Positions 8,925-18,536 of a stretch of 64,000 bases of DNA are shown here, in pieces. Position numbers and translations under genes: made by a program. This stretch comes from Bacteroidota bacterium (GTDB lineage: Bacteria; Bacteroidota; Bacteroidia; Chitinophagales; Chitinophagaceae). The notes under the pieces are model-generated. The model saw nothing but the letters and a program-made list of their open reading frames with translations. It was not told the origin of the DNA and ran no database searches. The first letter of the stretch is position 1; each line of letters starts with the position of its first letter. The stretch is taken from positions 1 through 64,000 of the forward strand of contig JAFDXG010000126.1 in NCBI GenBank assembly GCA_018268105.1, read 5' to 3'.

Positions 8925-11348
8925 TTAAAACGTCAATGGAATATTTAGTTTAAAGCTAAAGTTTCTCCCCATGTTGAATACCCCCATTCTTCCGGTTAGG
9001 GAATTGACATCCGTATATTTTAACCTGCTCAAATGGTTTTGATAGGCAATATCAGCAAGGTTGTTGCCGGTGAGTATGATGGTAAAAAGTTTTTTCCTGT
9101 TTTTTACAATATCTGCGTTTATACCTGCATTAAGTAATGAGTATCCGGGAGTGGCGGTTTCTGTGTTATACGCGGTAAATGCTTTGTTTTGGCTGAAACT
9201 GTTATCCAGTTCAACGCTTACAGCAATATTGCTGACGACTTTCCCTTTCTTCAAAAACTCACCCCGTAATTGAGTAATCCAGCGGGCTGCAGGAATAAAA
9301 GGTATATTCTTTACCCCTTCAACAGGTTTGCTGAAAATTCCTCTTACATAAGAAAATGTATTTTCAAAATGCAACCAGTCCAGCGGATGCGGATGCACGT
9401 CAATATTACATTCTCCACCATATAAAGCAGCGTTTGACTGGCTAAACCTGAATGCCGTAATTTCTTTACCGTTTAAGTTTATTAATGAATCTCCGCCGGC
9501 AATACTTTCAAGTTTCCTGTAGAATATAAAATGGTCAATCATATTGACAAATGCAGATGCTGTTAATGATACATGCGATGTATTTATATCAACACCTCCG
9601 TCAAACTGCAGGCTGGTTTCTGATTTCAAATGCCGGTCCCCATATTCATAGCGGTTGGTGCCTTCATGTGCCCCATTGGAGCCTAATTCTGCAATGGCAG
9701 GTGCACGGAAACCACGGGCAACATTAAGTTTAAGGGTGAGTGCCTTACCTGCTTCATAGCTTATACCGGCGCTACCTGAAACATTACTGAACGACCTGGT
9801 GAATGCCTCAAACTTTACTTCATTGTTTTCCATAAAGGCCTTTGAATGGAGGCTCCTGTTGTCGAAACGAAGTCCGCCGCTTACTGTAAACCTGTCAAAG
9901 TTTTTTTGCAAATAAATATATCCGCCTATATCAAAAAGCCGGTACTCGGGAATCAACACTTTCTCTGCTTTATTATTGTTGCTTTGCTGCATACCATTAA
10001 TTCCTATGGCGGTTTGCCAGCCCGACATTGCCGGAAGATGGTATTGAACACTGTATGTAAATGTGTTGAGATCAAAATAAAGGTCCGGGTCATCGGGGGC
10101 AAGTACATTCCCAAATTCTTTCCTATTATTATTCTGAAACCCGATATTTACATCCAGCTTGCCTTTGCCCAAAATAAAACGGCTGTCGTTCGCAATTTTG
10201 AAATGCCCGATCTGCTGGCGCGGAATATCGGGACTTATACCTTTATAATCGTCGCTGGTAGCAATTTGTGTTACTTCAGTTCCATTTTGGTTTACAACCC
10301 TGGTAAACTCTCCGGTCGTTTCATCTCTGTCGCCTTCAATTAAACCGGGCTCCTGGTGATATCTGCTCAGCAACAGGTGACTATATCCCCAGTTACCATT
10401 ATAACCAATATATCCTCCAAAATTTCTTTCCTTATATCTGGAGTTAAATACTTTTCCATCGTATTTGTTTTTGTAATCTCCTGCTGCTTTGAGTGAGCCG
10501 TAAACCTTCCAGTTGAACCCGTTTTTATTGCCGGCAATATTGGCGCCCATTCCTCGCATGCTGTTATTGGTTTGATAGTTGCCAATGATATTACCTTTAA
10601 TAGTCCCTTCGGGTACCGCCACATTGGTGAGGATATTGATTACTCCCGCCATTGCATCGCTGCCATATATAAGTGATGCCGGTCCTTTCAATACTTCAAC
10701 TTTATTCACGCTGTATTCATCTATTTCAATGCCATGCTCATCACCCCATTGCTGGCCTTCCTGACGCACGCCATCATTAAGTACCACAACACGGTTGTAG
10801 CCTAATCCGCGTATCATGGGTTTTGATATAGAAGGACCGGTGGTGATCTGAGATACCCCGGGCGTTTTGCTGATGGCGTCAATGAGGTTGGTAGCTGTTA
10901 CCTGTGTCAGTTCAGATTTGCTGATTATTGTTACCGGGGTAGGTGTTCTTCTCAGTTTTGTAGCTGTTGACACACCGGTAACCGTTACTCCTTCATTCTC
11001 AATAACAGAAGGCGATAATGCGAAATCTTTTTGCATATTTCCAGCTATATACATCTGCACTGCAATGCTGGCATATCCTATAGATGAAACTTCGACAAGA
11101 TAATTTCCCGGGGCAATATTTTTTATCGAATATTCGCCATCAGCATTGCTGATAGCGCCTGTTTTTGCATCCGGAATATATATGGAGGCGCCCTGCAAAG
11201 CTTCACCGCTATGGGCATCGGTTATTTTACCTTTAATAGTAACCTTTTTTTCAAAGTACTTACCCGGGTTTTCTGCAGCTCTTGTGTAAGCGCCGGCTAA
11301 AATAAATATAGTAAGTATAATAGATGGCAGTAAATTATATGCTTTCAA
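8925..11348 (-). CDS. TonB-dependent outer-membrane receptor, possibly for metal or metal chelate
   Basis: A receptor of 807 residues. A signal peptide (about 1-24) is followed by a carboxypeptidase-regulatory-like domain (VTIKGKITDAHSGEALQGAS, about residues 35-115). The plug comes next, with RGLGYNRVVVLNDGVRQEG and VEVLKGPASLIYGSDAMAGV, then a 22-strand barrel ending in a terminal aromatic (PLTF). It should import a substrate across the outer membrane using TonB energy. The His/Asp/Glu-rich plug segment QQWGDEHGIEID and the upstream His/Cys-rich small protein suggest a metal ion or chelate, in the manner of ZnuD-like receptors. No SusD partner is adjacent, so polysaccharide uptake is unlikely. 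Confidence 0.85.
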   Translation of the reverse strand: MKAYNLLPSIILTIFILAGAYTRAAENPGKYFEKKVTIKGKITDAHSGEALQGASIYIPDAKTGAISNADGEYSIKNIAPGNYLVEVSSIGYASIAVQMYIAGNMQKDFALSPSVIENEGVTVTGVSTATKLRRTPTPVTIISKSELTQVTATNLIDAISKTPGVSQITTGPSISKPMIRGLGYNRVVVLNDGVRQEGQQWGDEHGIEIDEYSVNKVEVLKGPASLIYGSDAMAGVINILTNVAVPEGTIKGNIIGNYQTNNSMRGMGANIAGNKNGFNWKVYGSLKAAGDYKNKYDGKVFNSRYKERNFGGYIGYNGNWGYSHLLLSRYHQEPGLIEGDRDETTGEFTRVVNQNGTEVTQIATSDDYKGISPDIPRQQIGHFKIANDSRFILGKGKLDVNIGFQNNNRKEFGNVLAPDDPDLYFDLNTFTYSVQYHLPAMSGWQTAIGINGMQQSNNNKAEKVLIPEYRLFDIGGYIYLQKNFDRFTVSGGLRFDNRSLHSKAFMENNEVKFEAFTRSFSNVSGSAGISYEAGKALTLKLNVARGFRAPAIAELGSNGAHEGTNRYEYGDRHLKSETSLQFDGGVDINTSHVSLTASAFVNMIDHFIFYRKLESIAGGDSLINLNGKEITAFRFSQSNAALYGGECNIDVHPHPLDWLHFENTFSYVRGIFSKPVEGVKNIPFIPAARWITQLRGEFLKKGKVVSNIAVSVELDNSFSQNKAFTAYNTETATPGYSLLNAGINADIVKNRKKLFTIILTGNNLADIAYQNHLSRLKYTDVNSLTGRMGVFNMGRNFSFKLNIPLTF

Positions 11349-11412
11349 TATTGGCGATTTAATTAGTAACAGAAATATTTTCTGCTTTACAACAGAATGA
11401 ATTAAGACAGGA

Positions 11413-11763
11413 CTATATCGTAAAATGCGGAGGTCCCCTCAGTGATGTATGTTCAATTTCCCCACTGTTGTTTTTGAGAAAAAGAATAGGGTAAACCGGT
11501 CGCACAGGAGGAGAGGGGCAAACTGTAGGGGCTGCCGGTGCCAAATATGTTTTTTCCACATGAATCGTACAAGCCCAGCAATAACTACCACTGGCGTCTA
11601 CATGAGATTTGTGATGACATATCCCATGGTTATTATCTTTTTCTGCACATTGAACAGATAATACATGGGAGTGAAATAGCTCAAATGGAAACTGTGTAGC
11701 AGCAAAAATCAGCAATAATGCCAGCGCTGTGTAAAACCTGTATCGTGTGATAAGATGCTGCAC
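11413..11763 (-). CDS. Small His/Cys-rich exported membrane protein
   Basis: The 116-residue product has one N-terminal membrane segment (about 10-28) and then a short exported region dense in metal ligands: ELFHSH, a Cys, GICHHKSHV and SYCWACTIHVEK with a CxxC. The tail is Pro-rich. I know no named family with certainty; comparable small proteins precede metal-related TonB receptors in Bacteroidota. It lies 64 bp upstream of the receptor gene on the same strand, so the two are probably cotranscribed. The inferred role is metal binding or sensing at the inner membrane or periplasm. The upstream 467 bp hold a repeat and the promoter of the divergent gene. Confidence 0.65.
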   Translation of the reverse strand: MQHLITRYRFYTALALLLIFAATQFPFELFHSHVLSVQCAEKDNNHGICHHKSHVDASGSYCWACTIHVEKTYLAPAAPTVCPSPPVRPVYPILFLKNNSGEIEHTSLRGPPHFTI

Positions 11764-12000
11764 AAGGAATATTCTCGTACCCGAGTAATGGCAACGAAGG
11801 TAGAGTAAAAAGAAATTCCTTCTGCAGATGAGAGTTAAATTAAAATCAATGTTTCCTTGAATTTCCTGATGGTGTTATTAAACCCGTTTCTATGAATATT
11901 TTCTTAAGAGATTTCAGTATTAAAAGGCAGCTAACTTACTGCCCTAACTCCTGCTTGATGCCGGCATTTTTATACCCACTGCTTATTCTTTTGAGTTAAT

Positions 12001-12051
12001 TGTTTTTAACCTCAAAGAGCGCAGAGTGTTTTCGCAAAGGACGCAAAGGGG
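12001..12051. repeat. Dispersed intergenic repeat, copy 2 (inverse of 1432-1480)
   Basis: Read on the minus strand the segment gives CCTTTGCGAAAACACTCTGC and then GAGGTTAAAAAC, matching the order and most bases of copy 1. It sits in the 11764-12230 gap, where I see no open frame. Confidence 0.55.
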
Positions 12052-12143
12052 ATAGCTTTCGTTCACATTTCCTCTTTCTTCTTCTCTGCAGGTATTCCTC
12101 CGTGTTCTAAATTATCATGAGCAAGGTAAAATTGGCGTGACTT

Positions 12144-12177
12144 TTTGGAATGCACTCTTAACGAACTCTTAGTTTTG
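12144..12177 (+). promoter_or_regulatory. Bacteroidota-type promoter of the DUF2723 gene
   Basis: TTTG at 12144-12147 and TAGTTTTG at 12170-12177 are separated by 22 nt, matching the TTTG/N17-23/TAnnTTTG consensus of the primary sigma factor of this phylum. The ATG at 12231 would leave a leader of roughly 45 nt. Confidence 0.7.
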
Positions 12178-12230
12178 TGGCTTATTAAAATTCATGTAGG
12201 TTTGCCAATCTTATAAAAGACAGTACTAAT

Positions 12231-15200
12231 ATGAATTTCAATAAGATCAACAACATCGTCGGATGGATTGTTTGTGTAATTGCTTGTGCAGTATATATCC
12301 TAACTACAGAAGCCCGGGGAAGCCTGTGGGACTGTGGAGAATTTGTGAGCAGTTGCTTTAAGCTGCAGATACCTCACCCACCCGGAGCCCCCTTGTTTGT
12401 TGTAATGGGTCGAATTTTTATAGTATTGTTTGGCGACAACCCAATGACTGCGGCTAAAGCCGTGAATGTGATGAGTGCACTAGCCAGTGGTTTTGCCATA
12501 TTGTTTCTTTTTTGGACCATCACTCATTTTGCCAGGAAGATATACCAGAAAAAAAATCCAGCACTCACCGGCGAACAGATTTTTACGATAATGGCCGCGG
12601 GGTTAGTGGGGGCGCTTGCATTTACCTTTAGTGATTCCATGTGGTATAGTGCGGTGGAAGGTGAAGTATATGGATCATCCTCTTTTCTTACCGCCTTAGT
12701 GTTTTGGCTGATATTGAAATGGGAATATAAAGCCGATGAGCCGGGGGCCGACAGGTGGATCGTGTTGTTGTTTTATATAATAGGATTGTCAATCGGTATC
12801 CATCTTTTAAACCTGCTTACCATACCTGCTATTGTGATGGTATATTATTTTCGCAGGTATAAGGTCACTAACTGGGGTATATTCTGGGCATTCATCACCG
12901 GCTGTATCATCACCGGTTTTGTGCAGAAATTTGTAATCCAATACACTATTACCGGCTCCGGCATATTTGACCGCTGGTTTGTAAACGGACTGGGACTGCC
13001 ATTCTTTTCTGGCTTTGCCACTTATTTTATATTGCTGGGTTTAGTAATTCTCATCGGTATCCGCAGGGCAGATAAGCTGATCAACAACTATACTGGATTT
13101 GCAATCTGGCTTTCTGTATTTGTATTTCTTTTCTCCTTTCCGTTCATTACTTCTTTTGGCACATTTATATTATTTGTGGCAGGAACAGCACTGCTTGTTT
13201 ATGCAGCATATCATAATAGAAATAAAATTCTCGACTTCCTGAAGCTGGGATTATGGTGTTTTGCGTTTATGCTTATCGGTTATTCCACTTACCTCACTAC
13301 TATGATACGTTCTGCTGCTAATCCATCAGTGGATATGTATAACGTAGACAATCCTATGAGCCTTGTAGGTTATCTCGGTCGTGAGCAATATGGCGATTTC
13401 CCGCTCATATACGGACAAACATTTGCTGCAGATATTCAGCGTAATGCTGATGGTACCCCGGTAATGAAAGAGAAAGGTTCCCGCTGGCAAAAAGGGAAAG
13501 ATAAATATATTAATATAGGCAAGAACTACGAGTATGAATACGCACCTGATGATATGATGTTTCTACCCCGTATATGGGATGCAAGCAATGATCAGGGACA
13601 TGCCAATTATTACCGTTCCTGGCTGGGACTGGGCAACGATGAAAAACCAACGTATTTAGATAATATTAAATGGGCGTTTCAATACCAGATTGGGTGGATG
13701 TATCTCAGGTATTTTGGCTGGAACTTTGTGGGGCGGCAGAATGATATACAGGGAACCGGTAATGTGAGGGACGGAAATACTATCACCGGTATTTCATTTA
13801 TTGACAACCTGTTTTTAGGCGATCAAAGCAAACTACCCGACAGTATAAAAGATAATAAAGCGCATAACCGGCTTTTTGCCTTGCCGCTAATCTTGGGATT
13901 GATTGGTTTATTTTATCAATACAAACGGGATAAGGGCGACTTCCTGGTGACCTTTCTCCTGTTCTTTTTTACCGGTCTTGCAATTGTATTTTACCTCAAT
14001 GCGGCAGGGCCGCAACCCCGTGAACGCGATTATGTATTTACCGGTTCGTTTTATGCCTTTGCCATTTGGATTGGCATAGGTGTGATGATGGTAAAAGAAT
14101 GGTTTGAAAAAGTAACCAGCGGAAAGCTTGCCGGTATTGCCGCTGCCGTAGTATGTACACTGGCAGTTCCGGTGATCATGGGATTCCAGGAATGGGATGA
14201 TCATGACAGAAGTAAAAAATTATTAGCTCCTGATCTTGCCAAAGATTACCTTGAAAGCTGCGCACCCAACGCTATACTTTTTACATTTGGCGATAATGAC
14301 ACTTACCCGCTCTGGTATGCACAGGAAGTGGAAGGGGTGCGTCCCGATATCAGGGTTATCAACTACAGCCTGCTGGGGATAGACTGGTATATCAATGAAT
14401 TGAGGTATAAGATCAACCAGAGCGATCCGGTTGATCTGCTTTGGGGACCCGACAAAACAGAAGGCGACAAACGCAACGTGGTATATTTTGAGGCTAAACC
14501 TAATATTCCTCAAAATCAATACGTATACCTCGATCAGGTACTTACCGATATCATTGGCAGCGACGATCCGGCTAATATGATTTCTTATGGTGTAGATAAC
14601 ACTTTCAATACTTTTCCGGTACGAAAATTTGCCGTGCCGGTAGATACCACGCTTGTTCGTAAAAACGGAACCGTAAATGCCGATGATCAAATATTGCCTG
14701 AATTGCGCTTTGAGATTTCTCCCAACAAGAATGCACTGATGAAGAATGACCTTGCAGTATTGAATGTAATTGCAGCCAATAAGTGGAAACGCCCAATCTA
14801 TTTTACCTCTCAGTTTAATGAACTTGGGTTCGGGCAATACCTGCGTTCAGATGGATTGAGCTACCGGCTTGTACCTGTGCCTCCAAAAGAAAATGACAAT
14901 GTAAACAATGAAGTGGCCTATGATAATATGATGAAGAAGTTTGCATTTGGCAATGCCAATATCAAAGGGGTATATTTTGATGAAGAAAACAGACGCCACC
15001 TGCTGAACATCCGGCAAGCCTATGCAACGGCCGCAAGCAGCCTTGCAGATGCGGGTAAAAAAGAAAAAGCTAAACAATTGCTGGAAAAATGTGATAAAGG
15101 AATGGATCATTCGAATATGCCTTATGCCATGGTGAGCCGTTTCAATCAGCATAATGTAGTGGGCGTATCAATGATGGATGCTGCGTATAAAGCAGATTAT

Positions 15201-15497
15201 AAAGAACTTGGCGATAAGATTGAAAGAGAATTGAAACGGGATATTGAGCAGCAACTGAGTTACTATGCTTCGCTGGGAGATATGACAGTACAGGAACTGA
15301 TGCAGCACATGCAGAACCCCGATGGATTGGAAAGACGGCAACGTACATTGTATTCTGAAATAGATCAAACCTTCCGTTTGCAGAATTACCTGACTTATGT
15401 AGAAGGAAAATATAAAGCGCCTGCCGCCAATCCCGAAACGCCAACTATTATTAAAACAGACAGTCCTGCGGCTAAGTCTGATTCTTCAAAGAAATAA
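12231..15497 (+). CDS. DUF2723 GT-C glycosyltransferase (protein O-mannosyltransferase-like)
   Basis: A membrane protein of 1088 residues with about 11-13 helices in the first ~650 residues and a large soluble C-terminal part. The first periplasmic loop after helix 1 holds TTEARGSLWDCGEFVSSCFK, the acidic active-site region expected in GT-C enzymes that use polyprenyl-phosphate sugars. A later stretch, AGPQPRERDYVFTGSFYAFA, is also characteristic of DUF2723. Members are usually called glycosyltransferase family 117 and are linked to protein O-glycosylation in this phylum. The C-terminal ~400 residues (LFTFGDNDTYPLWYAQEVEG onward) probably face the periplasm and bind acceptor protein. It has its own promoter, and the ABC-F gene follows after 17 bp. 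Confidence 0.85.
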   Translation: MNFNKINNIVGWIVCVIACAVYILTTEARGSLWDCGEFVSSCFKLQIPHPPGAPLFVVMGRIFIVLFGDNPMTAAKAVNVMSALASGFAILFLFWTITHFARKIYQKKNPALTGEQIFTIMAAGLVGALAFTFSDSMWYSAVEGEVYGSSSFLTALVFWLILKWEYKADEPGADRWIVLLFYIIGLSIGIHLLNLLTIPAIVMVYYFRRYKVTNWGIFWAFITGCIITGFVQKFVIQYTITGSGIFDRWFVNGLGLPFFSGFATYFILLGLVILIGIRRADKLINNYTGFAIWLSVFVFLFSFPFITSFGTFILFVAGTALLVYAAYHNRNKILDFLKLGLWCFAFMLIGYSTYLTTMIRSAANPSVDMYNVDNPMSLVGYLGREQYGDFPLIYGQTFAADIQRNADGTPVMKEKGSRWQKGKDKYINIGKNYEYEYAPDDMMFLPRIWDASNDQGHANYYRSWLGLGNDEKPTYLDNIKWAFQYQIGWMYLRYFGWNFVGRQNDIQGTGNVRDGNTITGISFIDNLFLGDQSKLPDSIKDNKAHNRLFALPLILGLIGLFYQYKRDKGDFLVTFLLFFFTGLAIVFYLNAAGPQPRERDYVFTGSFYAFAIWIGIGVMMVKEWFEKVTSGKLAGIAAAVVCTLAVPVIMGFQEWDDHDRSKKLLAPDLAKDYLESCAPNAILFTFGDNDTYPLWYAQEVEGVRPDIRVINYSLLGIDWYINELRYKINQSDPVDLLWGPDKTEGDKRNVVYFEAKPNIPQNQYVYLDQVLTDIIGSDDPANMISYGVDNTFNTFPVRKFAVPVDTTLVRKNGTVNADDQILPELRFEISPNKNALMKNDLAVLNVIAANKWKRPIYFTSQFNELGFGQYLRSDGLSYRLVPVPPKENDNVNNEVAYDNMMKKFAFGNANIKGVYFDEENRRHLLNIRQAYATAASSLADAGKKEKAKQLLEKCDKGMDHSNMPYAMVSRFNQHNVVGVSMMDAAYKADYKELGDKIERELKRDIEQQLSYYASLGDMTVQELMQHMQNPDGLERRQRTLYSEIDQTFRLQNYLTYVEGKYKAPAANPETPTIIKTDSPAAKSDSSKK

Positions 15498-15514
15498 AAG
15501 CGTATTGTAGTATT

Positions 15515-17482
15515 ATGCTGGCAGGATTGCAGGATGTAACATTTGAGTTTGGAGCCAGGATTATTGTACATGATGCCACCTGGCACATACAACCTAACGA
15601 ACGTATCGGGCTGATTGGGTATAATGGTACCGGCAAATCCACGCTGCTAAAGTTGCTGGTGGGCGAGTATTCCCCATCTGCAGGAAGTGTGGAGCGGGGC
15701 CGGGGAACCACAGTGGGTTATCTTCATCAGGATCTGCTGAGTTTTGATACCAATGATTCAATATTACAGGTAGCCCTCAGCGCTTTTGATAAAATTCTGT
15801 TGCTTGAAAAAGAGATTGAAGCATTGGGCAAACGCTTAGAGAAAGAGCATGAAAATGAAGCCTTGCTGCATGAGTATTCGGATAAGCTGCATGAGATGGA
15901 CACCCTCGGTGGGTATAATATCCATCATAAAACAGAAGAAGTATTACAGGGATTAGGCTTTGCCAATAGCGATCTTCAACGACCATATAAAGAGTTTAGC
16001 GGAGGATGGCGGATGCGGGTGCTGCTGGCTAAGATGATTTTGCAGCAGCCCGACCTGCTATTGCTGGATGAGCCTACTAACCACCTTGATCTTCCGTCTA
16101 TTGAATGGCTGGAAAAATATTTAGTGCATTATAAAGGCGCTGTAGTCATTGTGAGCCACGATAAATATTTTTTGAACCGTATGGTTACAAAAATAGTGGA
16201 GCTATACCAGCAGCAATTGCATTTCTATAATGGCAATTTCGATTTTTATGAAACCGAAAAAGCAATGCGAACGGAATTGCAACAGCGAGCCTTTGAAAAT
16301 CAGCAGGAGTATATACGCCAGCAGGAGCGCTTTATCGAACGCTTTCGGGCAAAAGCTACCAAAGCCGCCGCTGCACAAAGCGCTATCAAACGTTTAGATA
16401 AGCTTGAGCGTATTGAAGATGTGTCGTTTGACCGCCCCGAAATAAAAATCAATTTCCAGTTAGATAAAATACCGGGTAAGATTATCTGCACATTAAAAAA
16501 TGTTACTAAAAAATTTGGTGATCTTACCATTGTGGAGAATACCGGCGCTGAAATAAACCGAGGCGATAAGATAGCGCTGATTGGAGCAAACGGGAAGGGA
16601 AAATCTACCTTGCTCCGCATCATTGCCGGTACCGAAAGTTTTGAAGGAGAACGAATATGGGGGCATAATGTAGAAGAAAGCTTTTATGCACAGCATCAGT
16701 TGGAAGCACTGAATATCCAGCAGACGATCCTTGACGAAATGAAGCATTGCGGCAGTCAGAAAACAGAACAGGAATTGCGTACCCTGCTGGGTTGTTTTTT
16801 ATTTAGCGGCGAAGATGTGGATAAGAAAATAAAAGTATTGAGCGGGGGAGAGAAGGCCCGTGTGGCCCTTGCCAAGACCATTGTGAGTAAAGCCAATTTC
16901 TTAATACTTGATGAGCCTACCAACCACCTCGATCTGTTGTCTATTGACCTGCTGATTGAAGCATTGAATCGCTACCAGGGCAGCCTGATACTGGTGAGCC
17001 ATGATCGTCATTTTATTTCAAAAGCGGCTAATCGTATTTGGGAGATTGACAATCATGAAATAAAAGATTTTGCCGGCGGCTACGAAGAATGGATGCAGTG
17101 GAAAGAGAGGAAAAGAGCAGAGGAGTCGAAACAAAATGAAGCCCGACCCAAACAGGAGAAAAAATTAGCCGATGAGAAACCTGCTGAAGCCAAACCAAAG
17201 CCGGTTCAAAAATCCAACACCCCTATAGACAAAGAATTTAAAAAAGAATTGCAGAAGCAGCAACGTAACCTGCAGGCACTGGAAGAAAAATTGGCTACTC
17301 TTACCCAACAGAAAAAAGCATTGGAAGATCAACTGGCATTATCTGAAATATACTCCGACAAAAATAAATTTCTCGCTACCGAAGCCGCATATCAAAAAAG
17401 TATAGCCGCACTCGAAACCACCAATCGCGAATACGAAACGGTATTTGAAAAGTTGATGGAACTGGAGGAGAAGGGGAGGTAG
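15515..17482 (+). CDS. ABC-F family ATPase (ribosome-associated type)
   Basis: A 655-residue soluble protein with two ABC domains and no membrane helix. Domain 1 has Walker A GYNGTGKST (residues 35-43), signature FSGGWRMRV and Walker B LLLLDEPTNHLD. Domain 2 has GANGKGKST, LSGGEKARVAL and FLILDEPTNHLD. Between them is the charged linker of the P-site tRNA interaction motif type, rich in Arg, Glu and Gln. A Lys/Glu-rich coiled coil ends the protein (about 540-655), as in Uup or YdiF-like members. It probably acts on stalled or translating ribosomes rather than as a transporter. It is likely cotranscribed with the DUF2723 gene 17 bp upstream, though no functional link is known. Confidence 0.92.
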   Translation: MLAGLQDVTFEFGARIIVHDATWHIQPNERIGLIGYNGTGKSTLLKLLVGEYSPSAGSVERGRGTTVGYLHQDLLSFDTNDSILQVALSAFDKILLLEKEIEALGKRLEKEHENEALLHEYSDKLHEMDTLGGYNIHHKTEEVLQGLGFANSDLQRPYKEFSGGWRMRVLLAKMILQQPDLLLLDEPTNHLDLPSIEWLEKYLVHYKGAVVIVSHDKYFLNRMVTKIVELYQQQLHFYNGNFDFYETEKAMRTELQQRAFENQQEYIRQQERFIERFRAKATKAAAAQSAIKRLDKLERIEDVSFDRPEIKINFQLDKIPGKIICTLKNVTKKFGDLTIVENTGAEINRGDKIALIGANGKGKSTLLRIIAGTESFEGERIWGHNVEESFYAQHQLEALNIQQTILDEMKHCGSQKTEQELRTLLGCFLFSGEDVDKKIKVLSGGEKARVALAKTIVSKANFLILDEPTNHLDLLSIDLLIEALNRYQGSLILVSHDRHFISKAANRIWEIDNHEIKDFAGGYEEWMQWKERKRAEESKQNEARPKQEKKLADEKPAEAKPKPVQKSNTPIDKEFKKELQKQQRNLQALEEKLATLTQQKKALEDQLALSEIYSDKNKFLATEAAYQKSIAALETTNREYETVFEKLMELEEKGR

Positions 17483-17533
17483 GCGATGGGGATCAGGTAT
17501 CAGCTATCAGCCGTCAGGTATCTGTTACGGCTG

Positions 17534-17584
17534 TTCGAAGTCTCCGACTTCGAACTCAATATGTTCTTGCGGGACTTTGTCCCG
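17534..17584. repeat. Two-hairpin REP-like element, copy 1
   Basis: A perfect 9-bp hairpin with a TCC loop (17534-17554) is followed after 15 nt by a second hairpin CGGGAC-TTT-GTCCCG (17570-17584). The arrangement recurs at 33037-33090. The surrounding gap 17483-17814 also holds repetitive CAGGTATCAG and CTGTAACCTGTAAC-like words. Confidence 0.7.
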
Positions 17585-17736
17585 GATATCAATACTGCCC
17601 TGCATCCAACGCTGTTGCACCAATATTGGTTTACAGCGCAGCAATTCAGCCCGGCAACACTTTTAGACTCTCCGAAAGACCTGTAACCTGTAACTCGCAA
17701 CCTGTACCCCATTAATAAATACTTATGCCTTAGTAA

Positions 17737-17768
17737 CTTGGCAGTTAGAGCCATAGATTTTATATTTG
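17737..17768 (+). promoter_or_regulatory. Promoter of the sigma / anti-sigma / CHAT row
   Basis: CTTG at 17737-17740 and TATATTTG at 17761-17768 are spaced by 20 nt. This is a near-consensus primary promoter, with a leader of about 40 nt to the ATG at 17815. Confidence 0.6.
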
Positions 17769-17814
17769 GAAAACAAACGTAAAGACGATTAACAATAATA
17801 GACCGTTTTAGCTA

Positions 17815-18432
17815 ATGAAGACTAAAGCTTGCCAGGAGTTGCTAAATATTGAAATCATTTCCTCTGCATTTCAAAACAAACGAGAGGATCTCTCCAATCA
17901 AATCATTTCCTGCTTTTATTCCTGCTACCAGTCTCTGTTTGTACAATGGGCTAAAATTACATACCGGAGGTATCCTGTTGATCTTATTGAATCCTTAGCC
18001 CAGGATGCTTTTACGGATGGGGTGCTGAAATTAAAAGAATCAGCCGTTAGCGATAAATTATATCAAAGCAATGCCAATATAAAGACAATTTTGTTTCATT
18101 TTTGCAGGAATATATTGCTGGGTAATCTGAGCCATGAAAAACGGCTTGCCGATAAAAATAAAAAGCTGGCTCCTTTCATTTCCAATGAATATACTTCTGA
18201 TACCGGTGAGCCGGAAAGCGAAGAGGGGGAAATACTACAGGAAAATATGATGCTGGCATTAGCAAAAATGTCTGCTGCAGACAGGCAAATTATTCAATGG
18301 AGGCATTTGGAAGAAAAATCAAATGATGAGATTGCAAAGATTTTGGCTATTACTACTGAGTCGGCTACCAATCGTATTTACAGGTGCATGCAAAGATTGA
18401 GAAAATTGGTAGATGAGATAGGAGAAAGATAA
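17815..18432 (+). CDS. Sigma-70 family (ECF-like) RNA polymerase sigma factor
   Basis: A protein of 205 residues. The first half fits sigma region 2 (YQSLFVQWAKITYRRYPVDL, then AQDAFTDGVLKL). The C-terminal ~60 residues fit region 4: DRQIIQWRHLEEKSNDEIAK followed by TTESATNRIYRCMQRLRKL, a helix-turn-helix reading the -35 element. A Ser/Glu-rich linker separates the two, with no regions 1 or 3. It starts a row with the membrane anti-sigma-like gene 105 bp downstream and the CHAT gene after that, so it is probably held inactive at the membrane by that neighbour. The start lies 47 bp after a good TATATTTG box. Confidence 0.85.
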   Translation: MKTKACQELLNIEIISSAFQNKREDLSNQIISCFYSCYQSLFVQWAKITYRRYPVDLIESLAQDAFTDGVLKLKESAVSDKLYQSNANIKTILFHFCRNILLGNLSHEKRLADKNKKLAPFISNEYTSDTGEPESEEGEILQENMMLALAKMSAADRQIIQWRHLEEKSNDEIAKILAITTESATNRIYRCMQRLRKLVDEIGER

Positions 18433-18536
18433 AAAAATTGCCAGGTTCAATATTGGAAGTTACAGAGTAACCCTTTAACTGATAACCAGCAAATTTTAAC
18501 AAACTTTACCTGTTAATTCAATATATATAAAAAATC

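Noticed and set aside
12130..12150. Possible sigma-54 promoter (TTGGCGTGACTTTTTGG)
   Set aside because: The GG and GC elements do not have the required spacing, and a good TTTG/TAnnTTTG promoter overlaps it.
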